DNA of 14,934 nucleotides, taken from an uncultured Burkholderiaceae bacterium (GTDB lineage: Bacteria; Pseudomonadota; Gammaproteobacteria; Burkholderiales; Burkholderiaceae). A program made the position numbers and the translations under genes. The notes below the pieces were generated by a model. It worked only from the letters and a program-made list of their open reading frames with translations, ran no database searches and was not told the origin of the DNA. The stretch is from contig CALMPB010000296.1 in the NCBI GenBank assembly GCA_937871985.1, forward strand, positions 1 to 14,934, written 5' to 3'. Shown piece by piece: positions 1 to 8,276 of this stretch (position 1 is its first letter; the number at the start of each line of letters is the position of its first letter).

Positions 1-1161
1 AATTTGCACGATTCGCTCAATGAGAAGGGTAAGGAGGCGATTGAATCGCTGGATGCGCGCATGGCCGGTGCTGCGCTTCCCAGCAATTTGAAACTCGGTC
101 TTACGACCAGCCAGGGGTTATCCATCGGCTCGCTCATTGGACTAGTGGCGACCGAGAATGGGGTGGCGTTGCCCCTGAGCAGTTGGGGTGCTGGCACTAG
201 ACGTATGGCTGCGCTCGAAATCGCATCGTCAACGGACAAGGAAGCAAGCGTTACGCTCATTGATGAGATTGAGCGCGGACTTGAGCCGTACCGCCTGCGC
301 AAGCTCATCAATATCCTGGCCGGCCAACACGGGCAGATTTTCCTCACGACGCACAGCCCTATTGCCATTTCGTGTGCCGAGGACGCGCACCTCTGGTATC
401 TGGACAGCGCGGGCGCCATCGGGGCGCTGCCTCGGGATAAGATCGGGCCACAGCAGAAACGCGATCCTGAAACATTCCTGGCGCGTGTGGCCGTCATTGC
501 AGAAGGACCCACCGAAGTCGGCTTTTTACAGTACCTATTAGAGAGGGCCTTTAAGGGCAACCCGCTCGATCACGGGGTGCGAGTCTGCGATGGCCAGGGA
601 AACGATGCGACCTTGGATCTGTTGGAGACGCTCGCGTCTTCCGGTTTGCTATTTGCCGGCCTGGCTGACGACGAAGGTACGGCTCCAGAGCGGTGGAAGA
701 AGCTGAAGGACAAGTTCAAAGGACGATTGCACCAGTGGCCCAAGGGCTGCACCGAGGATCATGTGATCGGGGCCGTTCCCGAAGAAAATCTTCTCGCACT
801 GCTGAAGGATGCAGAAGGCGAACTGGATGGCTATCGACTTCGGACTTTGGCGGAGCGCCTCGGACTTCAAGACAAGAGCACCGAGGCGATAGATGCGGCG
901 CTGAAAGCCTCTGGAAAGACGTGGCGCACTTTGATCATTGCAGCCGCCAGCGGCAGCAAGGATGGCGCGCCCGCAGGTCAAGAAAAAGCTTGGAAGAAGC
1001 ATTCCCAGCAATGGTTCAAGTCCACTGTCGGTGGACAGGAGTTGGCCCAGAAAATGGTCGCGTTAGGCGCTTGGGCGGAAATACAGCCGCAGTTGCTTCC
1101 GTTGATCAACTCGGTACTGACAGCCGTGGGTCACAAGGCTTTGGAAGAGCTCGATCTATGA
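1..1161 (+). CDS. Class 2 OLD-family ATP-dependent nuclease (ABC-type ATPase plus Toprim), GajA-like, 5' truncated
   Basis: OLD nucleases join an ABC-like ATPase to a metal-dependent Toprim nuclease. With a UvrD helicase partner they form Gabija-type anti-phage systems. The gene enters from the left window edge; 386 residues are visible, and the Walker A region lies outside. Counting from the first codon, I see a signature-like GAGTRRMAAL at about 63-72, a Walker B VTLIDE at 84-89 and an H-loop TTHSP at 116-120, so the ATPase C-terminal half is intact. The Toprim domain follows: EGPTE at 168-172, an acidic LADDEG at 221-226, then a QWPKGC segment and a conserved-looking HSQQWFKS near 330-340, the arrangement of class 2 OLD proteins. 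Its stop overlaps the helicase start by 4 nt (ATGA), so the two are probably translationally coupled. The family call is firm. The name GajA is an inference from domain order and neighbour, because OLD-UvrD pairs are broader than the characterised Gabija systems. Confidence 0.88.
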   Translation, partial: NLHDSLNEKGKEAIESLDARMAGAALPSNLKLGLTTSQGLSIGSLIGLVATENGVALPLSSWGAGTRRMAALEIASSTDKEASVTLIDEIERGLEPYRLRKLINILAGQHGQIFLTTHSPIAISCAEDAHLWYLDSAGAIGALPRDKIGPQQKRDPETFLARVAVIAEGPTEVGFLQYLLERAFKGNPLDHGVRVCDGQGNDATLDLLETLASSGLLFAGLADDEGTAPERWKKLKDKFKGRLHQWPKGCTEDHVIGAVPEENLLALLKDAEGELDGYRLRTLAERLGLQDKSTEAIDAALKASGKTWRTLIIAAASGSKDGAPAGQEKAWKKHSQQWFKSTVGGQELAQKMVALGAWAEIQPQLLPLINSVLTAVGHKALEELDL

Positions 1162-2687
1162 GCGACCACACCGTTGCCAAGCTTCTCCGCTCACCCGAGC
1201 GGCTGGTGATCATTGAAGCTGCAGCGGGCTGCGGCAAGACATACCAGGCCGCTGCGTACGCGCAGGAGGTGGTAAGAGCGATCGGTGATGGCCGCTTGCT
1301 CATCCTGACGCACACCCACGCCGCTTGCTCTGTCTTCGCAGAACGCACGAAGAAGGCCGGGTCACGCGTCGAAATCAAGACCATCGATGCCTTGATTGCG
1401 CAGATCGCGCTGGCGTACCACAAGCCACTTGGTCTTCCGCGCGATCTGAACTCCTGGGCTTGGCGGGATGGAGGGCAAGGCTTTGAGATCATGGCAACCA
1501 AAGTCGCGGGATTTCTGCGTCATCAGCCGATGGTGGCTCGTGCACTGGCCCAACGCTATCCAGTCATCGTGTGCGATGAACACCAGGACACCAGTGTCGA
1601 TCAGCACAGTGTTGTCATGTCTTTGCTGGCCGCTGGAGCAACTGTCCGGATCTTTGGTGATCCCATGCAGCGGATTTACGGCGCCAAGACCGACAAAGCC
1701 GCGCGCGAGGATCGTGCCCGCTGGGATGCTTTGAAGGCGCAGGGAGCAGGCGAGAAGCTGATCACCCCTCACCGCTGGAATACCGGTTGTCCTCTGTTGG
1801 GGGCTTGGGTAATCGAGGCGCGGGGGAGCTTGGAACGCGGAACTCCAATAGACCTGACCGGAGCGCTACCTCCATCAGTTAGGGTGCTTGTCGGAAACAA
1901 CACGGCTCAGATGCGTACGGGCTACCAACTGTCCAAGGAGCATCGAATACCGATCGACAATATGCTGAAAAGCCGCTCGCAGCTTATGGTTCTCGCATCG
2001 CAGAACGACTTGGTGTCGGCACTTCGGGCCTTCTGGTTTCGGAGAGTACCGATCTGGGAAGGGCATACGCGTGATGCACTAGGGACGCTCGTGCAGACAC
2101 TGCGCGCCGGTCATGGTGATCCGGAAGCGGTGGCGCAGGGTCTCATCACCTTCATGGGCAGCGTCGCAGCGGGATTCAGCTCGTCCAGCCACGGTGACCG
2201 ACTTTTGCAGGAAGTTCGCACCGGGGCGGCGCGCCCCACCACCGGGAAGCCGGCCAACATCCAGGCGGTCGCACGATGCCTCCTGAACAATCCCTCGCAT
2301 ATGGGCGTATCGAACGCACTCGCAAAAATTGTTGCGCTGGTGAAGGATAACGCCGCGGGCTTTGACACCGTGAAGATCGATCACTGGTCCGAACTGCGGG
2401 ATGCCGTGCGCATTGGTCAGTTTACAGATCCGGACGAAGGATTTGCAGAGGTGTCGCGTATGCGCTCCCATTCCCATCCTTCATTACCCCCGAAGGTGCT
2501 CAGCAGCATTCACAAGGCGAAGGGCCTGGAGTGCGACCACGCGATGCTGATGGCCTGCGACAAGACGCGGTTCACATCGACCCTGTACGCCAAGTCCAAG
2601 ATGTATGTAGCCTTTAGCAGGGCGAAAAAGTCGCTCACCTTGGTGGTTTCGACATCCAATCCGAGCCCCCTGTTCAAGCTCCGTTGA
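1158..2687 (+). CDS. UvrD/Rep-like SF1 helicase, GajB-like partner of the OLD nuclease
   Basis: A 509-residue superfamily 1 DNA helicase-like ATPase, close to the usual length of GajB. Visible motifs in order: Walker A EAAAGCGKT (20-28), motif Ia THTHAA (51-56), motif II CDEHQD (139-144, a variant of the common DEAQD/DEYQD), motif III GDPMQRIYG (167-175), motif V SIHKAKGLE (about 450-458) and motif VI YVAFSRAK (about 483-490). Both RecA-like cores are therefore intact, with a reduced middle region compared with the roughly 700-residue UvrD. I chose the ATG at 1158 because it overlaps the nuclease stop as ATGA. The open frame extends further upstream, but only across the nuclease gene and in another frame. 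In Gabija, GajB is thought to sense or unwind DNA ends or to lower nucleotide pools so that the GajA nuclease is released to cut. The same role is inferred here, not shown. Confidence 0.9.
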   Translation: MSDHTVAKLLRSPERLVIIEAAAGCGKTYQAAAYAQEVVRAIGDGRLLILTHTHAACSVFAERTKKAGSRVEIKTIDALIAQIALAYHKPLGLPRDLNSWAWRDGGQGFEIMATKVAGFLRHQPMVARALAQRYPVIVCDEHQDTSVDQHSVVMSLLAAGATVRIFGDPMQRIYGAKTDKAAREDRARWDALKAQGAGEKLITPHRWNTGCPLLGAWVIEARGSLERGTPIDLTGALPPSVRVLVGNNTAQMRTGYQLSKEHRIPIDNMLKSRSQLMVLASQNDLVSALRAFWFRRVPIWEGHTRDALGTLVQTLRAGHGDPEAVAQGLITFMGSVAAGFSSSSHGDRLLQEVRTGAARPTTGKPANIQAVARCLLNNPSHMGVSNALAKIVALVKDNAAGFDTVKIDHWSELRDAVRIGQFTDPDEGFAEVSRMRSHSHPSLPPKVLSSIHKAKGLECDHAMLMACDKTRFTSTLYAKSKMYVAFSRAKKSLTLVVSTSNPSPLFKLR

Positions 2688-2829
2688 CGGACAGCCCCAT
2701 GAGAAACAATTTCAGTGATCGGCAGTTTGCGCCGAGGGCCCGTACCGAGTAGACGGTGAGTCCCGTGGCGGTGGCCCGCATTTCGGTCCTGGTTGAGCCC
2801 CCGACCGGTTCATCTCGCGCCGCTCGCGC

Positions 2830-2855
2830 TGTCTGCGCCACAGTGCGCAGGCAGC
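2830..2855. repeat. Inverted repeat downstream of the helicase gene
   Basis: CTGTCTGCGC and GCGCAGGCAG face each other across a six-base loop. The stem is ten pairs with one T-G wobble. It lies about 140 bp beyond the helicase stop, has no following T tract, and merges into the 7-bp tandem repeat, so a terminator role is only a possibility. Confidence 0.35.
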
Positions 2856-2874
2856 AGGCAGCAGGCAGCAGGCA
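2850..2874. repeat. 7-bp tandem repeat GGCAGCA, about 3.6 copies
   Basis: Three exact copies of GGCAGCA followed by GGCA, in non-coding DNA just beyond the 3' end of the glutathione S-transferase remnant. It looks like a slippage-type microsatellite. I see no coding role. Confidence 0.85.
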
Positions 2875-2891
2875 ATCAAGCCTAACGGCAA

Positions 2892-2897
<6 letters not shown>
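2871..2897. repeat. 11-bp direct repeat GGCAATCAAGC, two copies
   Basis: Exact copies lie at 2871-2881 and 2887-2897, five bases apart. The second copy contains the TGA that ends the glutathione S-transferase remnant on the minus strand, so the repeat may be a small duplication of that gene's 3' end. Confidence 0.7.
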
Positions 2898-3319
<422 letters not shown>

Positions 3320-4057
3320 TTACCGTTGACCCATGAGATAAAGAAGCGCCTGTCCGTTTTGAGCAAGTATTTCCGTTGCTTTATCAGGCGATATCGCCCA
3401 CAACGGAGCAAGGCCCTCGGCAACCTGGGACGTGTTCCAAGGCAAGATTGACTTGCCCCCAACCTTGGCAAAGGGACCATCGCTTTCTGGCACAACTCGG
3501 TCGTGCGGCATCGCTTTAGCCAAGGCCCGGCCATTCGCAGATTCGAACATCGCCGGCCCAATGCTGAACCAACACCCGCGCGCCGCGGCGTCCTTCAGTT
3601 CAGATGTACTTCCGGAAAACCAGTGCATAACGGCCGTGCCGAAGTTCGGATGCCGCTCGAACTCCGCCAATACGTCCCTGACTGCGCGGCGGGAATGGAC
3701 GCTGAGCGTTCTGCCTCCCAACTCCGCGCACCGGGCGATGACCGCGCCGAAAATCTTGCGCTGAACTTCGTAGTGGGCTTTGAAACGAGGAGACCCATCA
3801 AGGCCCACCTCACCGACCGCTTTGACGCCAGCAATCTGTTCCAGTAGCAGGTCTAGTTCTGCTACGCGCTCGTGGGCAATTTCGGGATGGAGCCCCGGTG
3901 TGATGAGTACTGAGGGCAACGGCTCCAGCGCTCGCGACGTCGCCGCAAACGCCTTAGGACTCGTGGTCACCAACCAGGTGAACTCATTGCGGCGGGCGGC
4001 CTCGCGGTAGACCTCCCGCGCATTAGGGTAGAGGTCGAGGTGACAGTGAAAGTCCAT
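3320..4057 (-). CDS. qatD: QatD, TatD-family metal-dependent DNase of the QatABCD system
   Basis: A 245-residue TatD-like nuclease, near the family's usual 250-265 residues. TatD enzymes are TIM-barrel hydrolases with two divalent metals that act on DNA ends. All expected ligands are visible: HxH at H4 and H6, GLHP with H57, GEVGLD with E83, SVHSR with H121, MHWFSG with H145 and ESDGP with D193. Catalysis should therefore be intact. The ATG at 4057 overlaps the qatC stop by one base (TGATG). A GTG directly before it (4060) is an alternative that adds one residue. It is the last gene of the four-gene minus-strand operon. Housekeeping TatD is excluded by this context: a KAP ATPase, an unknown and a QueC-like protein precede it, which is the QatABCD order. 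In that system QatD is required for phage defence; its natural substrate is not settled. Confidence 0.93.
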   Translation of the reverse strand: MDFHCHLDLYPNAREVYREAARRNEFTWLVTTSPKAFAATSRALEPLPSVLITPGLHPEIAHERVAELDLLLEQIAGVKAVGEVGLDGSPRFKAHYEVQRKIFGAVIARCAELGGRTLSVHSRRAVRDVLAEFERHPNFGTAVMHWFSGSTSELKDAAARGCWFSIGPAMFESANGRALAKAMPHDRVVPESDGPFAKVGGKSILPWNTSQVAEGLAPLWAISPDKATEILAQNGQALLYLMGQR

Positions 4058-5322
4058 CACAGCAGTCCGTCCACTTGGAGCAACGCCTCCAGTTCACCAA
4101 GACCAGCTTGGAGCACCCGCCGATATGACCCACGCTCACAAGGGTCAGCAAACGCGAGCGTGGCGCCAAGGAAGCGGTTCAATCCTTGTTCACGCGCCGA
4201 CAACACAGCCAGTGCTGCCGCCATAGGGTCGTCCGGTCCGCTGGACTTGTCAGAACCGGCCAGCGAGGGGAAGGCATAGGTAGTCCTGTCGCGGCCATGG
4301 CCCCAGGCGAGAAACGCTGCTCGTCGAATCATGCAGGGAACGCAGCGGCCACAATGCGTTCGATTGTAGGTTCGGTACCGTCCGCAGCTCGTGGAATCTG
4401 AAGAGACAGTGGCAAGCAAGGTCTGGTTCGCGCATTCGCGAAGCATTTCGCCCTTCGTCTTGAACCGGTACGGCAACTCGAGCCGTACGCCGATGCCCAG
4501 CACTTCGAGTAGCTCCTGCAGCATTGCCATAAACAGCGGGTGCGTCGTGCGCGTACTGAGGCTGGAGACTCGCCCGGGGACGAGGGGCGGATTGATGCAG
4601 ATGAAGCCGTTCTCGGGGACAAACACCTGCACGGGCGGGCCGGCAATCTTGGATGCCGCCATCACGGCGAACCCGTAGAACGCCAACGACCGACCGCGCG
4701 TCGAGGGCTCCCGACGGCCGGTAAAGCTGATGCCATGGCTCCACTGCATGTGAGTTGCCCCACCGCCAAGGAGCGCGGCATACCGGCGTTGGCGCTCGGA
4801 ATCCTCGTGAGCCAACTGCGAGACGAACGCCGGCCGTCGCCCACGGGTCACCAAATCGATGCCCCCTACAAGGCTGTCCAGACCGCCCGACAGAAGCGAG
4901 ATGCAATCGTGGTCCAGCGGTTGGAGTCTACCGTTCGGAGGCGCAACCCCGCCCTCGACGAAGTGAAGCGTCCAATAATCTCCCGTCAGAACCTTCAGCA
5001 TCTGTTCAATATGGGCCTTCCAAGGTGCCCACCGAATGGGTTCATGCAAGCCGACAGTGAGTTCGATGGTCCGAGTCCAGCCGTCCGCACTGGTGTTCCG
5101 CAAACAGCAAAGGTCGGCTGCGCAAACCGACAAACAGAACTGCACGAAATCCCAAGCCTGAGCGCTTGGAGCGAATCCCTTGCGCTTCAACGATCCACGC
5201 CAACCCTGCGCGATTGTCCCAACGCCGGCGCGCTTGGCGCTCTTGAACAGCGTGAACGCGCGCTCGCCATCTGCGAGCGTCGGGGGCAAGTGGTTAACAG
5301 ACGTACATAGCACCTTCGTCAT
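4057..5322 (-). CDS. qatC: QatC, QueC-like PP-loop ATPase of the QatABCD system
   Basis: A 421-residue protein related to QueC, which makes 7-cyano-7-deazaguanine (preQ0) from carboxy-deazaguanine, ATP and ammonia. The PP-loop SGGLDS lies at 145-150, and a four-cysteine zinc cluster is formed by C313, C324, C327 and C330 (SC...HCGRCVPC). About 140 residues precede the PP-loop, so the protein is nearly twice the length of the roughly 230-residue housekeeping QueC. The extra N-terminal part contains several cysteines of its own (VQFCLSVCAADLCCL) and is of unknown function. The start at 5322 overlaps the qatB stop as ATGA, and the stop overlaps qatD, which implies coupled translation. In Qat the likely activity is a nucleotidyl or deazaguanine-type modification of a protein or nucleic acid; this is inferred from the family. 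A pure queuosine-pathway role is unlikely because no other que gene is nearby. Confidence 0.93.
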   Translation of the reverse strand: MTKVLCTSVNHLPPTLADGERAFTLFKSAKRAGVGTIAQGWRGSLKRKGFAPSAQAWDFVQFCLSVCAADLCCLRNTSADGWTRTIELTVGLHEPIRWAPWKAHIEQMLKVLTGDYWTLHFVEGGVAPPNGRLQPLDHDCISLLSGGLDSLVGGIDLVTRGRRPAFVSQLAHEDSERQRRYAALLGGGATHMQWSHGISFTGRREPSTRGRSLAFYGFAVMAASKIAGPPVQVFVPENGFICINPPLVPGRVSSLSTRTTHPLFMAMLQELLEVLGIGVRLELPYRFKTKGEMLRECANQTLLATVSSDSTSCGRYRTYNRTHCGRCVPCMIRRAAFLAWGHGRDRTTYAFPSLAGSDKSSGPDDPMAAALAVLSAREQGLNRFLGATLAFADPCERGSYRRVLQAGLGELEALLQVDGLL

Positions 5323-6182
5323 GACGCAAACACCCCCATTGCCGACCGCAGAACGTCTCGGGCGAGCCGCTTCGGGTCAAGCCCCATCCCACCGAGCCGT
5401 TCCATGACGACACGAACTTCCGACTGCACGTACTCCCGCACATCCTTCCGAAAGAGCTGGACTTGTTGCGGGTCGTGCCTCAGCCGCTCGTAGATTTGCC
5501 CGAGCTGTAGATCCATGCGATTACAGACATCGTTAGCGATGGTGATGGCCATGACATCGTGAATCTGCACATCCGTCAGGTTGAAGACATCGATGTCGGG
5601 ATTGAGTTCGTAGAGCAGTCCAAGCGCCTCGGCCGCGGCGTTGCGCAGCGATTCGTCGTCCATGCTGCCCGTATCGGGCATGACCTCCTTGACCAATTCC
5701 AGGATGAGGTCGTCGGCAGCGAGACTCGCAGCCCGTATGCGATTTACCCAATCCACAACCTGGGAGTCAGATCCATCGCGGGCGGATGCCAAGAACTGCC
5801 CCAGGGCACCTGCGCCCTGGGCCGTACCTCGCATGGTGGTAGCCGCGCGCCGCGCACCGCCCATGCCCTTGGTAACCATGCTCTTGGCCGCGCCTCGCAA
5901 CGAGTCGCGGCCGCCGCCGCCCAGAGCGGCGGACATCTTGGAACGCGCGTCGGCGAACCGGCGACTGGGCGCAAAAGCCCCATCCGGGGCCTCTTGCTCG
6001 CCGGCTACGGCGGGCCCCTCGGCCCCGGCTTCCGCGCCCATTGCAGCAGGCTCGTGGTCGCCATCATCGAGCGAGCTATCCGCGCTATCGTCGCCGCCCG
6101 CAGGCGTCGTCTCTGGAGTCAGCCACTCCGGGTCAAACGGCGAGCCGGCTTTGCCGCCAGAACTTGACGTTGAGGTTCCCAT
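5319..6182 (-). CDS. qatB: QatB, component of unknown function in the QatABCD system
   Basis: I recognise no enzymatic domain in these 287 residues. The first 80 or so are low-complexity and probably disordered, rich in Gly, Ser, Ala, Asp, Glu and Pro. A Gly/Ala/Arg-rich stretch follows at about 80-130. From about 140 to the end the sequence looks helical and globular (RIRAASLAADDLILELVKEV; NPDIDVFNLTDVQIHDVMAI). There is no signal peptide or membrane segment. Its identity rests on position: between the KAP ATPase and the QueC-like gene, joined to qatA by a TAATG overlap and to qatC by an ATGA overlap. In the described Qat system QatB is the uncharacterised subunit, and later work places it as a partner or substrate of QatC. 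The disordered N-terminus would suit a modified substrate, but that is my inference. Confidence 0.85.
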   Translation of the reverse strand: MGTSTSSSGGKAGSPFDPEWLTPETTPAGGDDSADSSLDDGDHEPAAMGAEAGAEGPAVAGEQEAPDGAFAPSRRFADARSKMSAALGGGGRDSLRGAAKSMVTKGMGGARRAATTMRGTAQGAGALGQFLASARDGSDSQVVDWVNRIRAASLAADDLILELVKEVMPDTGSMDDESLRNAAAEALGLLYELNPDIDVFNLTDVQIHDVMAITIANDVCNRMDLQLGQIYERLRHDPQQVQLFRKDVREYVQSEVRVVMERLGGMGLDPKRLARDVLRSAMGVFAS

Positions 6183-8062
6183 TATCTGGTCTCCCGCTTC
6201 GCCCGCTGGATGGCCGCTTTAGTGGCTTTCTCCACCGAAGAGTCTGCCTCCCACTTGTCTAGGGTAGGGCGTGCCCACGTCTGCGAGTACAGGAGGGGAA
6301 CGACGCCAGGACCAACTTTCCCGACCGGTGCTTCTGCCAAAAGCGCCGCTGCCTCGACCGCCAGCTCCGGGTAAACCTTGCAGGGCTCGATGAGCGGAAC
6401 GACATCCTCCCCCGAGCGCCATGTCCGCATCGCGGCCTTCAGCCGCCAGGCTTTGCCCATGGCCATCCCAGCCTGGATGGCGCCAGCGGCTCGGATGGCC
6501 TCTGTGAGCGGTGCGTTCGATGCCGTTGCAGCGACCAGGGCGTCGCGCAACGCTCGTCCTTGGTCGGTCATATTGTCCGCGCCAAAATCCCGAGTCGCCG
6601 TATCCCTGCTCAAGTGCAGTAGGGGCCGGAGGTCTACGTTACCGAGCGGCGGTTTGAGCTGCAGCCATTCGCATGAAAAGGGGTCATCCTTGAAAGGCTC
6701 GGGGAGGGGTGTGCCGGCGGCCGCCGCGGCTTCCGCTTCACGCAAGACTGCCACTCGCCCGTCGGCGTCCGCCGAGACCCTTGCAGCCAGGGCGTTGGCC
6801 AGCGTCTCGTCGCACCGTTCGACAAGGTGCCACTTTGCAAGAGAAGGAATTTCGAGGTCGATGCCCTGCGGGGCAGCTAAGGCCGACCGCAGGTAGACCG
6901 TGTTCAGAAACCGCTTCATCAGCCGCGGGTTCGCATTTACGGCGCTCGACTGGGTAAGCAGCGGAGCCAAACCCTCAGCAAGCTGCATCAACTCGAGCAT
7001 GGGCGTGTTGCCCAAGCCAACAAGGCTTTGCAAGAACTCGGACGTGACGGCGTCACCTTTCCAGCTGCTTTGTAGGCGCTTCGGGATAGCTTCCTTTGCC
7101 GCGTCGAATCCGACTTTTTCGAAGATACCGTCAGCATGAGCACGCTCCATCAACAGCAAGGCTAGGTATGCCTTGGCTTCATTGATACCGAGTCGCGGAA
7201 CGTGCAGCGGAACCTGGATGAGCTTGTCGAAGTAGTTCGTTGCCACTTCGGTCGAGATGCCGGTCCCCTCGAAGTGCACTCGCACCGCGCCTCGAATGAA
7301 TTCGTTATCGGCCGCCACTACGAACGCGCTGCGCTTGAGGAAGAGGAGGAGGCGAATCGATTCCAGCGTAGAAATGGCGGTCTGGGGCAGGCAGCGGTCT
7401 AAGTCGTCCACGAAGACGACCAGCGTGACCTTCAGCTCTTCGAGCAGTTCTTCTAGGGCATTGCGGAACGCCTGAATCTCATTGGGCAATGAGAGCGGCT
7501 CTGCGGGCTTGAGCAAGTCATTGGGCATCCCCTTGTCGGCGCCCTTTTGCTTCCTCTCGCCTTCTCCCTCGCCCGACTCCTTCGCGTCCTCGTCGCCGCC
7601 GACTCCGAAGAACCCAGCAGCCTTCATGACCGCGGAGCCGATGCTGCCGACGGGCACTCCTGTGTAAAGCGTCACGGCAGCTTCACCACCCATTTGTGCG
7701 AGGCGAAGGAAGTTGATGCGCTTGAGGAGGCGCTTTGCCTTCTTTAGCAGGGGCTCGTTCTCGGCCGCCAGCCGCAGGACCTCATCGCCAACCAGTTGCA
7801 GGAGTGCGCCTCGGGCACCCTCGAAGTCCTGGTAGAGCCACGGGTTGAACGTGACGATGACGTAGGTGTTGGTCCCCGGAGCATCGGCTTGTTTCAGCCG
7901 GCCTTCAATCATCCTGACCAACGAGGTCTTGCCGACACCCCAGCCGCCAGAGACGCCGACCGAAATCGGCGTGCCGTTCGCCTGTTGGAGGAGTTTCGCG
8001 CACGCGTCCGCTACGACACCGAAATTCAAGTAGTCGACGGTCGTTTCGTTGTCTGACCACAT
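6182..8062 (-). CDS. qatA: QatA, KAP-family P-loop ATPase of the QatABCD system
   Basis: A 626-residue KAP P-loop NTPase. Walker A is GGWGVGKT at 39-46, and Walker B is VVFVDDLDRC at about 215-224 with the KAP hallmark DDLDR. A hydrophobic stretch at about 128-152 between the two Walker motifs, followed by a charged Gly/Glu/Lys linker (153-180), fits the membrane-associated insertion typical of KAP proteins, so membrane attachment is likely. The Ala-rich helical C-terminal half (from about 290) has no recognisable domain. The ATG at 8062 has GGAG (8076-8073) ten bases upstream as a ribosome site. The gene heads the qat operon and its TAA overlaps the qatB ATG by one base. Its role in defence is probably as an energy-dependent sensor or scaffold; this is inferred. 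A 20-bp phased motif array straddles its start codon. Confidence 0.93.
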   Translation of the reverse strand: MWSDNETTVDYLNFGVVADACAKLLQQANGTPISVGVSGGWGVGKTSLVRMIEGRLKQADAPGTNTYVIVTFNPWLYQDFEGARGALLQLVGDEVLRLAAENEPLLKKAKRLLKRINFLRLAQMGGEAAVTLYTGVPVGSIGSAVMKAAGFFGVGGDEDAKESGEGEGERKQKGADKGMPNDLLKPAEPLSLPNEIQAFRNALEELLEELKVTLVVFVDDLDRCLPQTAISTLESIRLLLFLKRSAFVVAADNEFIRGAVRVHFEGTGISTEVATNYFDKLIQVPLHVPRLGINEAKAYLALLLMERAHADGIFEKVGFDAAKEAIPKRLQSSWKGDAVTSEFLQSLVGLGNTPMLELMQLAEGLAPLLTQSSAVNANPRLMKRFLNTVYLRSALAAPQGIDLEIPSLAKWHLVERCDETLANALAARVSADADGRVAVLREAEAAAAAGTPLPEPFKDDPFSCEWLQLKPPLGNVDLRPLLHLSRDTATRDFGADNMTDQGRALRDALVAATASNAPLTEAIRAAGAIQAGMAMGKAWRLKAAMRTWRSGEDVVPLIEPCKVYPELAVEAAALLAEAPVGKVGPGVVPLLYSQTWARPTLDKWEADSSVEKATKAAIQRAKRETR

Positions 8063-8096
8063 TTCAAATTGTCTCCAACTCTGCCAAGTTGTCTGA
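8048..8096 (-). promoter_or_regulatory. Three-copy, 20-bp-phased motif at the qatA start (TCAGACAAC)
   Basis: On the minus strand TCAGACAAC occurs exactly at 8096-8088 and 8056-8048, 40 bp apart. A weaker copy, GGAGACAAT, sits midway at 8076-8068, so GACAA recurs every 20 bp. The middle copy overlaps the presumed qatA ribosome site and the last lies in codons 3-5. Sites two helical turns apart over a translation start suit a repressor. The spacing and GACAA core also recall TnsB sites in Tn7 ends, but no TGT terminus is near. Function is unproven. Confidence 0.45.
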
Positions 8097-8276
8097 TATT
8101 AGCAGCCTGTGATCGGTCGCGACGGCACGCGGCGCTCTCAAGAGCGTTGAACGTCCAGCCTCCAGGCAGACCATTTAGCCTTATCTACGACCGCTGTGGG
8201 TCGAAAGCGGAAATTGCTTGCAGAGACGGGGACCTCTGCGCGCAAAACACAGATCATCGTCCGCGCGAAATCAGAT
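8063..8276. other. Intergenic region between qatA and the second tniQ gene
   Basis: A 214-bp spacer containing the qat promoter region (minus strand) and the 3' side of the tniQ operon. A TAATAT at 8103-8098 is a possible qat -10 box, with no clear -35. The right-hand flanking hairpin is at 8191-8210. I see no gene in it, and no strong terminator for the tniQ operon. Confidence 0.5.
8191..8210. repeat. 20-bp hairpin, right copy of the pair flanking the qat operon
   Basis: CCGCTGTGGGTCGAAAGCGG folds like the copy at 3248-3267: a seven-pair stem, one mismatch at the sixth pair, a six-base loop. Six positions differ, and two of them (fourth and seventeenth) form a compensated base pair. It lies about 130 bp upstream of the qatA start, so the pair brackets the whole operon. 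Confidence 0.5.

Noticed and set aside
693..1157. Extension of the helicase frame upstream of 1158
   Set aside because: It runs in a different frame across the Toprim part of the nuclease gene, with no recognisable protein sequence. The ATGA overlap at 1158 is the natural start.
2688..2830. Insertion-sequence terminus after the helicase stop
   Set aside because: The sequence had a vaguely familiar look, but no inverted partner, target duplication or transposase fragment could be found.
2850..2874. CRISPR-like array
   Set aside because: The repeat unit is only 7 bp with no spacers, and there is no cas gene in the window, so it is a simple tandem repeat.
3320..4057. Housekeeping TatD DNase
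   Set aside because: The operon order KAP ATPase, unknown, QueC-like, TatD-like is diagnostic of QatABCD.
4057..5322. Housekeeping queuosine-pathway QueC
   Set aside because: The protein is nearly twice QueC length with a 140-residue N-terminal extension, sits in a qat operon, and no other que gene is present.
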